From contig NZ_CP010054.1 of NCBI RefSeq assembly GCF_000801315.1, positions 1,426,001 through 1,490,000 on the forward strand: 64,000 nt of DNA. Direction: 5' to 3'. Within the stretch, counting starts at the first letter, position 1. The number at the start of each line of letters is the position of its first letter. The stretch is from Hymenobacter sp. DG25B. Lineage in GTDB: Bacteria > Bacteroidota > Bacteroidia > Cytophagales > Hymenobacteraceae. The notes beneath the pieces were generated by a model, which was not told the origin of the DNA, did not search any database, and saw only the letters and a list, made by a program, of their open reading frames with translations. Made by a program: the position numbers and the translations under genes. This document shows, one piece after another, positions 17,670 to 25,437 of the stretch.

Positions 17670-19064
17670 CTATTCCCGCACCAGGCCGCTACTCAGGCGG
17701 CGCAGCGTCGTCTCGGCCTGCTTGGCCTGAAAGCGGATATCGAGCAGGCGGTTTTCGGCCTCCAGCTGGGTGCGCTGGGCTTCCCGCAGCACCAGGGGCG
17801 TGAGCAGGCCCAGACGGTAGCGCTCCAAGGCAATAGCAATGTTCTGGCGGGCCAGCAGGATGTTGTCTTCCTCCAGCTGCAGCAGCTGCAGGCGGTTCTG
17901 GTACTGCGCATAAGCCTGCTCGGCTTCGGCATCCAGCTGCAGCTGGGTTTGCTCCAGCTCCAGCTTGCTTTGCATCTCGCCAATGCGGGCATTCTGCTCC
18001 AACCGGTTGCGGTTAAACCCATCAAAAATAGGCACCGAGGCCACTAAGCCGTAGTTTAAGCCGTGCGTGGTATTGGTGCTGGTAGTAAGCTGCGTGCCGG
18101 CAAAGGCCGCGTTATTGATGTTGCGGTTGAGCCCATAGCCGGTAGTAAGGCCTACCTGGGGCAGACGGGAAGCCCGCACCAGACGCCGTTCATAAGTGGC
18201 TATTTCGGTATTGATTTTGGCCTGCTGCAGGCGAGGGTTGTTCTGCCGGATGGCCTGCGCTACAGTTTCCCGGCTCAGGTCGCGGCTGACCACTATGGAG
18301 TCGGCGGGCTGAAAGTCCAGGGCGGGGGAGCGGCCCAGCAGGTTGTTCAGGTTCACTTTAGCCGTTTTCAGGGCTTCCTGCTGCTGAATAAGGCCTGCGC
18401 GGTCAGCGTTATAATCTACGCGGGCCGTCAGTACCTCTACTTTGGCACTTACGCCCACATCGGCGCGGGCCTGCGTCAGGTCTATGCGCTGCTGCCCAAT
18501 GCGCAGGGCTTCTTCAAAACTTTTAATCTTACCGGCCTCGCGCACTACGGTAAAGTAGGCATCGGTAATATCAGCCACGGTTTCCTCGGCCGTGGCGCGG
18601 GTAACCTGGCGCTGGCCCTGGGCCACGCGCTGCAGCCGGTCGTAGGCAATAAACATCCCCATGCCATCAAAAATGGTCCAGGTGGCGGCTACGTTGGTGT
18701 TCAGCTGGTTGGAAGTGGCCCCGTTTATAATGCGCGGGTCGTTATCACCAAACTGCTGGTTGAGGTTGTTGCGGTTGAAGTTGCGCGTGGCATTACCATT
18801 CACGGTGGGCAGCTGCCCGGCGTTGCCGCGCGTTACGTTGTTGCTGGCAATGCGCTCCTCCTGGCGGGCCAGCTGAATTCCATAGTTTTTTTCCAACCCG
18901 ATGCGGATAGCCTCCGCCAGCGTCAGCGTGGGGCCTGTAGTCGCCACCTGCGCCGAAGCCGGCTGCGGCCGGGCAGTCGGCTGCTGCGCCAGGAGCGGCA
19001 AGGGTAGAAGGAAAGAGGAAAAGAGGAAAGCACGAAGGAAAGAAACCTGCATTTTAGAAATCAA
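17670..19064 (-). CDS. TolC-family outer-membrane efflux protein
   Basis: A 464-residue outer-membrane channel component. Signal peptide (FLFSSFLLPLPLLAQ) then LTLAEAIRIGLEKNYGIQLA, the TolC-repeat start, and two long helical hairpins: LRIGQQRIDLTQARADVGVS and the matching NIAIALERYRLGLLTPL in the second half show the internal repeat. It forms the outer-membrane duct for the RND pump encoded directly upstream. A 17-base hairpin lies in the 125-base gap between the pump and this gene, so expression may be tuned within one transcript. Confidence 0.93.
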   Translation of the reverse strand: MISKMQVSFLRAFLFSSFLLPLPLLAQQPTARPQPASAQVATTGPTLTLAEAIRIGLEKNYGIQLARQEERIASNNVTRGNAGQLPTVNGNATRNFNRNNLNQQFGDNDPRIINGATSNQLNTNVAATWTIFDGMGMFIAYDRLQRVAQGQRQVTRATAEETVADITDAYFTVVREAGKIKSFEEALRIGQQRIDLTQARADVGVSAKVEVLTARVDYNADRAGLIQQQEALKTAKVNLNNLLGRSPALDFQPADSIVVSRDLSRETVAQAIRQNNPRLQQAKINTEIATYERRLVRASRLPQVGLTTGYGLNRNINNAAFAGTQLTTSTNTTHGLNYGLVASVPIFDGFNRNRLEQNARIGEMQSKLELEQTQLQLDAEAEQAYAQYQNRLQLLQLEEDNILLARQNIAIALERYRLGLLTPLVLREAQRTQLEAENRLLDIRFQAKQAETTLRRLSSGLVRE

Positions 19065-19122
19065 GCTAAAGCTGGATACTTGCCCCCACTTAGCAGGGGA
19101 GGAAGAATAAAAGGTTGAAAAT

Positions 19123-19182
19123 CAGCGTCTGGCACAGCGGCGCATTCTGCCGGGCAGAAAACGCACGCTGTGCCAGACGCTG
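19123..19182. repeat. 17-base perfect inverted repeat between RND and TolC genes
   Basis: CAGCGTCTGGCACAGCG (19123-19139) is the exact reverse complement of 19166-19182. The 26-base loop has its own TTCTGCC/GGCAGAA stem. No T tract follows on the minus strand, so it may be an mRNA stability or partial-attenuation element rather than a full stop. Confidence 0.8.
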
Positions 19183-19189
19183 GTCTGAC

Positions 19190-22100
19190 TTAGGCGGCCA
19201 CGGCTTGTTCCTCCTCGGCGTGCTTGTGCTTTTTGGCCGTTGCAAAATAGGAGTACATCACCGGCACGATATACAGAGTGAGGCCGGTGGCGAAGAACAG
19301 ACCGCCCACCACGCCAATACCCATGGCACGGCGGCTGAGGGCCCCCGCGCCGGTGGCAATGGCAATGGGCAGAATGCCCAGAATGGCGCACAAAGAGGTC
19401 ATCAGAATGGGGCGGAAGCGCGCCGTAGCGCCTTCTACCAGGCCGGTCATATAGTCTACCCCCTGCTCCACGCGTTGGTTGGCAAATTCCACAATCAGAA
19501 TACCATTCTTGGTAACCAGGCCCACCAGCATAATAATGCCGATTTGCGAGAACAGGTTGAGCGTCTGGTTGAAATACCACAGGCTCAGCAAGGCGCCCGA
19601 CAAGGCCAGCGGCACCGTTACCATGATGATGACCGGGTCGCGGAAGCTTTCAAACTGCGCGGCCAGCACCAGGTAAATCAGCACCAGGGCCAGCCCGAAG
19701 GCAAACACCAGGGAAGAGGAGCTTTCCTGGAAGTCGCGGGAGGGGCCCGAAAGCTCGTTGGTGAAGGTGTCGTCCAGAGTTTTGTCGGCAATGGCCTGCA
19801 TGGCCGCAATACCATCACCCAGGGTTTTACCCGGGGCCAGGGAAGCGGAGAAGGTAGCCGCGTTATAGCGGTTGAAGCGGTAAAGCTGGGGCGGCGTGCT
19901 GCTTTCCGTCAGGCGAATGACGTTGTCCAGCTGCACCAGCTTGCCATCAGCGGCTTTCACCGAGAGCTGGCGCACATCCAGGGGCTGGTTGCGGTCCTCG
20001 CGGGCTACCTGGCCAATAATCTGGTACTGCTTGCCTTCCCGGATAAAGTAACCGAAGCGCTGCCCGCTCAGGCCGGCCTGCAGCGTCTGGGAAATGCTCT
20101 GCACCGATACGCCCAGGCTCTGCGCCTTTTCACGGTCAATATTGATGCGCAGCTCCGGCTTGTTGAATTTCAGATTGACGTCTACAAACTGGAAGGTGGG
20201 GTCCTGGCGGGCGGCGTCCAGAAACTTGGGCACGGCCGTACGCAGCTTCTCAAAGTCCTGGGTCTGTACCACAAACTGCACCGGCAAGCCACCGCCGCCG
20301 CCGCCAATACTCTGGTCCTGCGATACGGAGGTGCGGGCGGCCGTCAGGCCCTTCACCCCCCGGCTCATGATATCCGCCACTTGTTCCTGGGTTTTCGGGC
20401 GCTGGTCGGCCTCAATAAGCAGCACACGGGCAATGCCGGAGTTGGAGCCACCGCCAAAACCGGGGGAAGTCACGGTGAACACGCTGTTCAGGTTTTCGGC
20501 TCCCGTAGAGTCCATGGCCAGCTTGGTTATCTGGGCCATGTACGCATCCATAAACTCAAAAGAGGCGCCTTCCGGGCCGGTAGAGTTAACGTTTACGCGG
20601 CTGCGGTCTTCCACCGGCGCCAGCTCTGAGGGCAGCGTTTTCATGAAAAACCAGATGCCCACGCCAGTACCGGCCACCACCAGCCAGGCCAGCCAGCGGT
20701 TGCGCAGGAAAGTTTGCAGGCTTTCCTGGTAGCCCCCAATCATGCGCTCAAAAAAGGGCTCGGTTTTGCGGTAAAACCAGTTGTGCGTCTCGTGGCGCTT
20801 CAGCAGCTTAGAGCACATCATGGGCGTGAGCGTGAGCGAGACAAAGGCTGAAATCAGCACCGAGCCCGCCACCACAATGCCAAACTCCCGGAACAGCCGG
20901 CCGGTAATACCCGTGAGGAATACCACGGGCAGAAACACGGCCGCCAGCACAATGGTAGTACTGACTACGGCCATCAGAATTTCTTCTGAGCCTTTGATGG
21001 AAGCTTCTTTGGGGTCTTCGCCCTCCTCAATGCGGGAGTAAATGTTCTCCAGCACCACAATGGCATCATCTACCACCAGACCAATAGCCAGCACAATGCC
21101 CAGCAGCGTCAGCACGTTAATGGAGAAATCCAGCAGGTACATCACGAAGAAAATACCTACCAGCGAAACCGGAATGGCCACTACCGGAATCAGAGTAGAG
21201 CGCCAGTCGCGCAGGAACAGGAAGATGATAACCACTACCAGCACAAAGGCCTCGATAATGGTGTGCTCTACCTCCTGAATAGACTTGCGAATGAAGACTG
21301 AGTTATCAATGGCCGGGCGCAGCTCCAGGTCCTTGGGCAGGTCCTTGCCGAACTGCTTCACGCGCTTGTTGAACTCATCGGCAATATCAATCTGGTTGGA
21401 GCCTGGCTGCGGCACTACGGCCAGGGCCACGCCCGGCACGCCATTCACCCGGAAAATGGTCTGGTCGTTTTCCGGGTACAGCTCGGCATAGCCCACATCG
21501 GAGAAGCGCACCAGGGAGGACGCATCTTTGCGGATAATCAGGTTGTTGAAGTCATCTACCGAAGTCAGGCGGCCCATGGTGCGCAGGGTAAGCTGCGTAT
21601 TCAGGCCCGAAACGGCGCCGCTGGGCAACTCCACGTTTTCGCGGGTAAGAGCGGCCTGTACTTCTACCGGCGATACGCCCAAAGCCGTCAGCTTCACGGG
21701 GTCCATCCACAAGCGCATGGAGTACTTCCGCTCCCCGTACACCCGGATTTCGGATACGCCCGGAATTGTCTGCAGGCGCTCTTTCAGGGTGTTGTTGGCG
21801 TAGTCCGTAAGCTCCAGCAGGCTACGCTTGTTGCTGCTGAGGTAGTTGATAACAATGGGCTGGGAGTCGGCGTTGGCTTTGCTGACGATGGGCGGGTCGA
21901 TGTCGCGGGGCAGGCGGCCCTGGGCCCCGGAAACCTTGTCGCGCACATCGTTGGCGGCCGTTTCCAGGTCGGCGTCGAGGTCAAACTCCACGGTAATCTG
22001 GGTGCGGCCGTCGCGGCTGTTCGACGTCATGTTTTTGATGCCCGCAATGCCGTTGAGGGCTTCTTCCAGCGGTTCGGTTACCTGGCTCTGCATCACATCG

Positions 22101-22267
22101 GCCGAGGCCCCGGTGTAGCTGGCCGACACGGTAATAATAGGCGGGTCTACGCTGGGGTACTCCCGAATGCTGAGGTACCGAAACCCGATTACGCCAAATA
22201 TCACGATGACAAGGCTCATCACGATGGCGAGGACCGGGCGGTTGATGCTAGTGGAGGAAAGACTCAT
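19190..22267 (-). CDS. RND efflux pump, HAE1 family permease
   Basis: A 1025-residue AcrB-like proton-driven pump of the inner membrane. The N-terminal TM (INRPVLAIVMSLVIVIFGVIGF) leads into REYPSVDPPIITVSASYTGA; the TM4 block TLLGIVLAIGLVVDDAIVVLENI carries the Asp pair of the proton relay; FFMKTLPSELAPVEDRSRVN starts the second periplasmic half, and IGIIMLVGLVTKNGILIVEFAN is TM10 with its Lys. Length fits the family. A Gly-rich loop (SIGGGGGGLPVQF) in the second porter region is a small peculiarity. It is flanked by its adaptor (upstream, beyond a pseudogene) and TolC (downstream). Substrates are unknown. Confidence 0.97.
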   Translation of the reverse strand: MSLSSTSINRPVLAIVMSLVIVIFGVIGFRYLSIREYPSVDPPIITVSASYTGASADVMQSQVTEPLEEALNGIAGIKNMTSNSRDGRTQITVEFDLDADLETAANDVRDKVSGAQGRLPRDIDPPIVSKANADSQPIVINYLSSNKRSLLELTDYANNTLKERLQTIPGVSEIRVYGERKYSMRLWMDPVKLTALGVSPVEVQAALTRENVELPSGAVSGLNTQLTLRTMGRLTSVDDFNNLIIRKDASSLVRFSDVGYAELYPENDQTIFRVNGVPGVALAVVPQPGSNQIDIADEFNKRVKQFGKDLPKDLELRPAIDNSVFIRKSIQEVEHTIIEAFVLVVVIIFLFLRDWRSTLIPVVAIPVSLVGIFFVMYLLDFSINVLTLLGIVLAIGLVVDDAIVVLENIYSRIEEGEDPKEASIKGSEEILMAVVSTTIVLAAVFLPVVFLTGITGRLFREFGIVVAGSVLISAFVSLTLTPMMCSKLLKRHETHNWFYRKTEPFFERMIGGYQESLQTFLRNRWLAWLVVAGTGVGIWFFMKTLPSELAPVEDRSRVNVNSTGPEGASFEFMDAYMAQITKLAMDSTGAENLNSVFTVTSPGFGGGSNSGIARVLLIEADQRPKTQEQVADIMSRGVKGLTAARTSVSQDQSIGGGGGGLPVQFVVQTQDFEKLRTAVPKFLDAARQDPTFQFVDVNLKFNKPELRINIDREKAQSLGVSVQSISQTLQAGLSGQRFGYFIREGKQYQIIGQVAREDRNQPLDVRQLSVKAADGKLVQLDNVIRLTESSTPPQLYRFNRYNAATFSASLAPGKTLGDGIAAMQAIADKTLDDTFTNELSGPSRDFQESSSSLVFAFGLALVLIYLVLAAQFESFRDPVIIMVTVPLALSGALLSLWYFNQTLNLFSQIGIIMLVGLVTKNGILIVEFANQRVEQGVDYMTGLVEGATARFRPILMTSLCAILGILPIAIATGAGALSRRAMGIGVVGGLFFATGLTLYIVPVMYSYFATAKKHKHAEEEQAVAA

Positions 22268-22269
22268 GC

Positions 22270-22310
22270 TTCGTCTTTAATTAGTAATTAGAAATTAGTA
22301 ATTAATAATT
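22270..22310. repeat. AT-rich inverted-repeat arm at the left edge of the four-helix-bundle element
   Basis: TTAATTAGTAATTAGAAATT and the following bases match, in reverse-complement orientation, the AT-rich stretch at 22669-22703 on the other side of the pseudogene. The match is imperfect and AT-rich, so chance similarity cannot be excluded. Confidence 0.5.
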
Positions 22311-22654
22311 CGATGGATTGTCTCTCGAGGAGCGAATAATGGCCGTAATAATTCTTCACAATCGTTAATAAGAGTCAGCTTGTGTTGCGTCGATATAATC
22401 AGTGTCACGCAGCAAACGGAGCCAGTAAAGGGTTTCCCGGGCCTCTTTATAACTGATGCCACACTTGGCTATGAAATCCTTGCGGGAAAGGCCACCCAAG
22501 GCTTCTTCCAAATTGGCCCCTATAGAAGTCCCGCTGCGGCGTATCTGGTCGGCTAGTTGAAATGGCTGCTTTTCCTGATCAAAAATTGACTAAGCTTTAC
22601 AATAAGCACCGCAAAAGAATAGCTCTTTTGCAGAATGACGTTGTCCTGCTTCAT
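22295..22654 (-). pseudogene. Four-helix bundle (S23/IVP-like) protein gene, two frameshifts
   Basis: From an ATG at 22654 the minus strand reads MKQDNVILQKSYSFAVLIVK then LSQFLIR and loses frame; the next frame gives FQLADQIRRSGTSIGANLEE, ALGGLSRKDFIAKCGISYKE and ARETLYWLRLLRDTDYI; a third frame gives LINDCEELLRPLFAPRETIH to a stop at 22295. Joined, these match the four-helix bundle protein family from start to finish (about 119 residues). Two frameshifts make it non-functional. Members were first seen as the product of 23S rRNA intervening sequences and occur as scattered single genes; their function is unknown. It sits inside the efflux operon, in the same orientation, bounded by AT-rich inverted repeats. 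Confidence 0.88.
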
Positions 22655-22668
22655 GCGCTGCCTGTCAA

Positions 22669-22703
22669 TTTTTAATTGCTAATTCTTAATTATTAATTAA
22701 AAC
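22669..22703. repeat. AT-rich inverted-repeat arm at the right edge of the four-helix-bundle element
   Basis: TTTTTAATTGCTAATTCTTA and the following ATTATTAATTAAAA are an imperfect reverse complement of 22270-22310. Its end overlaps the stop codon of the adaptor gene. Confidence 0.5.
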
Positions 22704-23825
22704 ACCATCGCCGGGCTTCAGCTGCAAAATACCCGTTCGGATAACAGTGTCGCCTACGGCCAGGCCGTCGGTTATCTGAATCACTTTTTCGGAACGAATG
22801 CCAATTTTCACCTTTTGTGAAGCCGCCTTGCCGCCTTTCACCGTGAAAACGGTGTAGCCGCTGGCTTCCGGAATTACCGCCTCGGTAGGTACCTGCAAGG
22901 CATCTGTGGACTCGCCCAGCTGCAGGTTCACTTTCACAAAGGAGCCGGGACGCAGCTCGTCTTTGGTGTTGGCGTAGCGGGCACGCACCGGCTGGGTGCG
23001 GCTCACGGGGTCAATTTGTGGGTCAATAGCATACACTTTGGCCTCGTATTTCTTGTTGGTGGCTTCGTCGGTCACCGTTACTACGTCGCCTACCCGCACG
23101 TTAGAGGCAAAGCGGCCGGGCACAGCAAAGTCAATCTTCACGGGCCGGATGCGGGAGAGAGTGGTAATTTCGGTGCCGGGGCTCACGTAGGTGCCTACTG
23201 TGGCGGTGGTCAGGCCCAGCACCCCATCAAAGGGGGCGCGCACGTAGGCTTTGGCCAGGTTGGCGCGCAAAGACTGCAGCTCGGCCTGGGCCGTGAGCAG
23301 CTGGTTGTTGGTTTGCTCGTATTCCTGGGCGCTGATATATTCTTTATCCAGCAGCACGCGCTGGCGGCGCTCCTGGTCGCGGTACAGCTTTATATTGTAC
23401 TCCTGCTTGCGCAGATCCGCCTGAATCTCATCGGCATTGATGCTGAACAGCACCTGGCCCCGGCGTACCGGCTGCCCCTCCCGAATGTTGAGGCTGGTAA
23501 TCTTGCCCGAAATCTCGCTTTTGATAACTACGGCCTCATCGGCCAGCACGGAGCCCGTAGCAGCTACTTCATCGGTGAGGTTAGTGGGCTTCACTATGTA
23601 AACCTGTACGGGTGTTTTGGCACCTTTTCCGTCTTTGCCGCCTGGTCCGCCCTTACCGCCTTTGCCGCCCGGGCCACCTTTGCCCCCGGCCGCCGTGGCC
23701 GGGAAGTAGTGCATCTTCACAAAAACCAGCCCTGCCAACAGCGCCAGCGTCAGAAAAATCCATAAAAACCGTCGGCCAGTCCGGGGCTCTGCTACCACTT
23801 GCTCTTCCTGTTCCTTTGTTTGCAT
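22686..23825 (-). CDS. RND efflux periplasmic adaptor (membrane fusion protein)
   Basis: A 379-residue HlyD/AcrA-type adaptor. One N-terminal TM (FLWIFLTLALLAGLVFVKM, about 20-38), then a 22-residue Gly/Lys/Pro linker (GGKGGPGGKGGKGGPGGK at about 48-65), then the biotinyl-lipoyl-like half ASGSV-type strand (VAATGSVLADEAVVIKSEIS), an alpha hairpin (QEYEQTNNQLLTAQAELQSL), YVRAPFDGVLGLTTATVGTY and the beta-barrel domain ending in RTGILQLKPGDGVLIN. It bridges the RND pump and TolC. It is the first gene of the operon; its stop touches the AT-rich repeat of the pseudogene. The low-complexity linker is unusual in composition. Confidence 0.95.
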   Translation of the reverse strand: MQTKEQEEQVVAEPRTGRRFLWIFLTLALLAGLVFVKMHYFPATAAGGKGGPGGKGGKGGPGGKDGKGAKTPVQVYIVKPTNLTDEVAATGSVLADEAVVIKSEISGKITSLNIREGQPVRRGQVLFSINADEIQADLRKQEYNIKLYRDQERRQRVLLDKEYISAQEYEQTNNQLLTAQAELQSLRANLAKAYVRAPFDGVLGLTTATVGTYVSPGTEITTLSRIRPVKIDFAVPGRFASNVRVGDVVTVTDEATNKKYEAKVYAIDPQIDPVSRTQPVRARYANTKDELRPGSFVKVNLQLGESTDALQVPTEAVIPEASGYTVFTVKGGKAASQKVKIGIRSEKVIQITDGLAVGDTVIRTGILQLKPGDGVLINN

Positions 23826-23950
23826 AGTATCAAAATAGACACGCCTGTTTCCTGTTTTTCAGGCGCTTATCCGCTGCGAAATGATCCGCCGTACACAACA
23901 CCCTTCTTCCTGATAAGGTTACCAAAAACCCGGGCAATGGGCCAATGACA

Positions 23951-23981
23951 CAAAAAAAGCCTGCATGTTGCAGGCTTTTCC
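23951..23981 (-). terminator. Intrinsic terminator of the DUF892 gene
   Basis: AAAAGCCTGCA and TGCAGGCTTTT form a perfect 11-base stem with a TGT loop, 20 bases beyond the DUF892 stop on the minus strand, with an A7 run that gives a U tract in that transcript. Confidence 0.85.
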
Positions 23982-24000
23982 TGTTTTAGGCCGCCAGTAG

Positions 24001-24495
24001 CTACATGGCTTTGGCATTAATGTAGCTCTTGGCCAGGTCATTGAGCTTGGTATCAGTCATTTGCTCTTCCTGCAGCGTCTGGCGCAGCAGCTTGGCCGCA
24101 TCGGTATGTCCGAGGCGCTCAGCATAATGCGCCGCCGTGCCGTAGCCGGATATTTCGTAGTGTTCTACGCGCTGGGCGGCGGCAATCAGGGCGGCGTCCT
24201 TCACCTCATCGGTGGCGTTTTCATCAATGGTTACCTGGCCTTCGGCTACCAAACCCTGCATGGCCTTGCAGGTGTGGCCGCTAAGGGAGATATCCAGCAT
24301 TTTGCCAATCTTCTCGAGGCGCGAAACCTGGTTTTCGGTTTCCTGCAGGTGCTTTTCAAAGCCCTGGCGCAGGCGGGAATCCTGGGCTTCTTTGGCCATT
24401 TTAGGCAGCGCTTTCAGGAGCTGGTTTTCCGCGCTATATAGGTCTTTCAGCTGTTCGTGAAACAGGTCGTCGAGGCTTTTGAGTTTACCAAACAT
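24001..24495 (-). CDS. DUF892 (YciE/YciF-type) ferritin-like protein
   Basis: A 164-residue all-helical protein of the DUF892 family. LDDLFHEQLKDLYSAENQLL begins helix 1 with its Glu ligand, followed by GFEKHLQETENQVSRLEKIG, the CKAMQGLVAEGQ turn and AAAQRVEHYEISGYGTAAHY. The four-helix fold and Glu/His positions resemble ferritin-like di-iron proteins; in other bacteria these proteins are stress-induced. It is monocistronic with its own terminator, convergent to nothing and divergent from the ATL gene. Confidence 0.93.
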   Translation of the reverse strand: MFGKLKSLDDLFHEQLKDLYSAENQLLKALPKMAKEAQDSRLRQGFEKHLQETENQVSRLEKIGKMLDISLSGHTCKAMQGLVAEGQVTIDENATDEVKDAALIAAAQRVEHYEISGYGTAAHYAERLGHTDAAKLLRQTLQEEQMTDTKLNDLAKSYINAKAM

Positions 24496-24613
24496 AAGTC
24501 AATAGCAGTAAGGTGAATAGATAAAGAGCCCCGGTCGCCGGAGCACTTTCTACGCTTACGCCTACTGTGGGAGGGAGTTGTTACGTTATTTTGGTCTTTC
24601 CAATAACTGCCCT

Positions 24614-24958
24614 ATGTCCGTCCCCTCTGCTAAACACCGCAATTTCTTTCAGGATGTATTTGATGTAGTGCGGCTGATACCGCCGGGCCGGGTAACCAGC
24701 TATGGGGCCATTGCGCACTATCTGGGCGCCAAAAACGGCGCGCGCATGGTAGGCTGGGCTATGATGGCCGCCCACACGGAAACCGGCGTGCCCGCGCACC
24801 GCGTCCTCAACCGGCAGGGGCTGCTCACGGGGCGCCAGCACTACCCCACCCCCACGGCCATGCAGGATGCTCTGGCAACAGAAGGTGTGCGGGTAGTGGA
24901 CGACCAGGTGCAGGATTTCAACCGCCTGTTCTGGGACCCCAGCGTAGAGTTGGCCTAG
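24614..24958 (+). CDS. Alkyltransferase-like (ATL) MGMT-family protein without active Cys
   Basis: A 114-residue protein with only the C-terminal DNA-binding domain of O6-alkylguanine-DNA alkyltransferase. VVRLIPPGRVTSYGAIAHYL and GARMVGWAMM are family signatures. Where true enzymes have PCHRV, this has VPAHRVLNRQG, so the acceptor Cys is Ala and no alkyl transfer is possible. Such ATL proteins bind O6-alkylguanine and flag it for nucleotide excision repair. I chose ATG 24614 because the residues before it are not conserved. It ends 17 bases from the convergent receiver gene. Confidence 0.92.
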   Translation: MSVPSAKHRNFFQDVFDVVRLIPPGRVTSYGAIAHYLGAKNGARMVGWAMMAAHTETGVPAHRVLNRQGLLTGRQHYPTPTAMQDALATEGVRVVDDQVQDFNRLFWDPSVELA

Positions 24959-24975
24959 GGCCGGGCGCCGGGCGT

Positions 24976-25389
24976 TTAGGCCAGGCTCAGGCTGGCGGCG
25001 TGGTCCCGGGCAGCTGCCTCAATGGCTACGCTCATTTCCTCGGGGCTGGCATTTTTCAGCAGGTAGCCGTGGGCGCCTTCCGCCACCAGTTGTTCCATCA
25101 GCTCCGGCTCGTCGTGCATGGAGATAATGACCACCCGCACCCGGGGGTACTGCACGCGCAGCAGGCGCGTAGTTTGGAGGCCATCCAGCACGGGCATCTG
25201 CAAGTCCATCAGCACTACCTGTGGCGGGGTGGGCAACTGGTCAATGAGCTCCAGCAGCTCCTGCCCGTCGCCGGCTTCGGCCACAATCTCCACGTTGGGA
25301 AAGCTGGAGAGCAGGGCCCGTAGCCCTTTGCGGAACAGCACATGGTCGTCGGCAAGGGCAAGGCGGATAAGCGAAACGGGCTGACTCAT
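24976..25389 (-). CDS. Receiver-only response regulator (NarL-like, no output domain)
   Basis: A 137-residue receiver domain: IRLALADDHVLFRKGLRALL with the acidic pair, phospho-acceptor Asp62 in VVLMDLQMPVLDG, IISMHDE with a Ser at the Thr position, and Lys112 in YLLKNASPEEM. The sequence is closest to NarL/FixJ receivers, which normally carry a LuxR-type HTH of about 65 residues; here the protein ends right after alpha-5 (AAARDHAASLSLA). No HTH coding is visible before the convergent ATL gene 17 bases away. It lies 48 bases downstream of the histidine kinase gene and should be its partner. Confidence 0.9.
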   Translation of the reverse strand: MSQPVSLIRLALADDHVLFRKGLRALLSSFPNVEIVAEAGDGQELLELIDQLPTPPQVVLMDLQMPVLDGLQTTRLLRVQYPRVRVVIISMHDEPELMEQLVAEGAHGYLLKNASPEEMSVAIEAAARDHAASLSLA

Positions 25390-25437
25390 GGGGTAAACAG
25401 GTAGTAAGCGGTAGCGTAACAAAGATATTAAATAGAG

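Noticed and set aside
19115..20629. Open frame of 504 codons on the plus strand
   Set aside because: Antisense to the RND pump gene; composition is His/Gln-rich, typical of a shadow frame.
17670..23825. Efflux operon as an undescribed system
   Set aside because: Adaptor, HAE1 pump and TolC are a standard tripartite set; only the pseudogene and hairpin inside are unusual.
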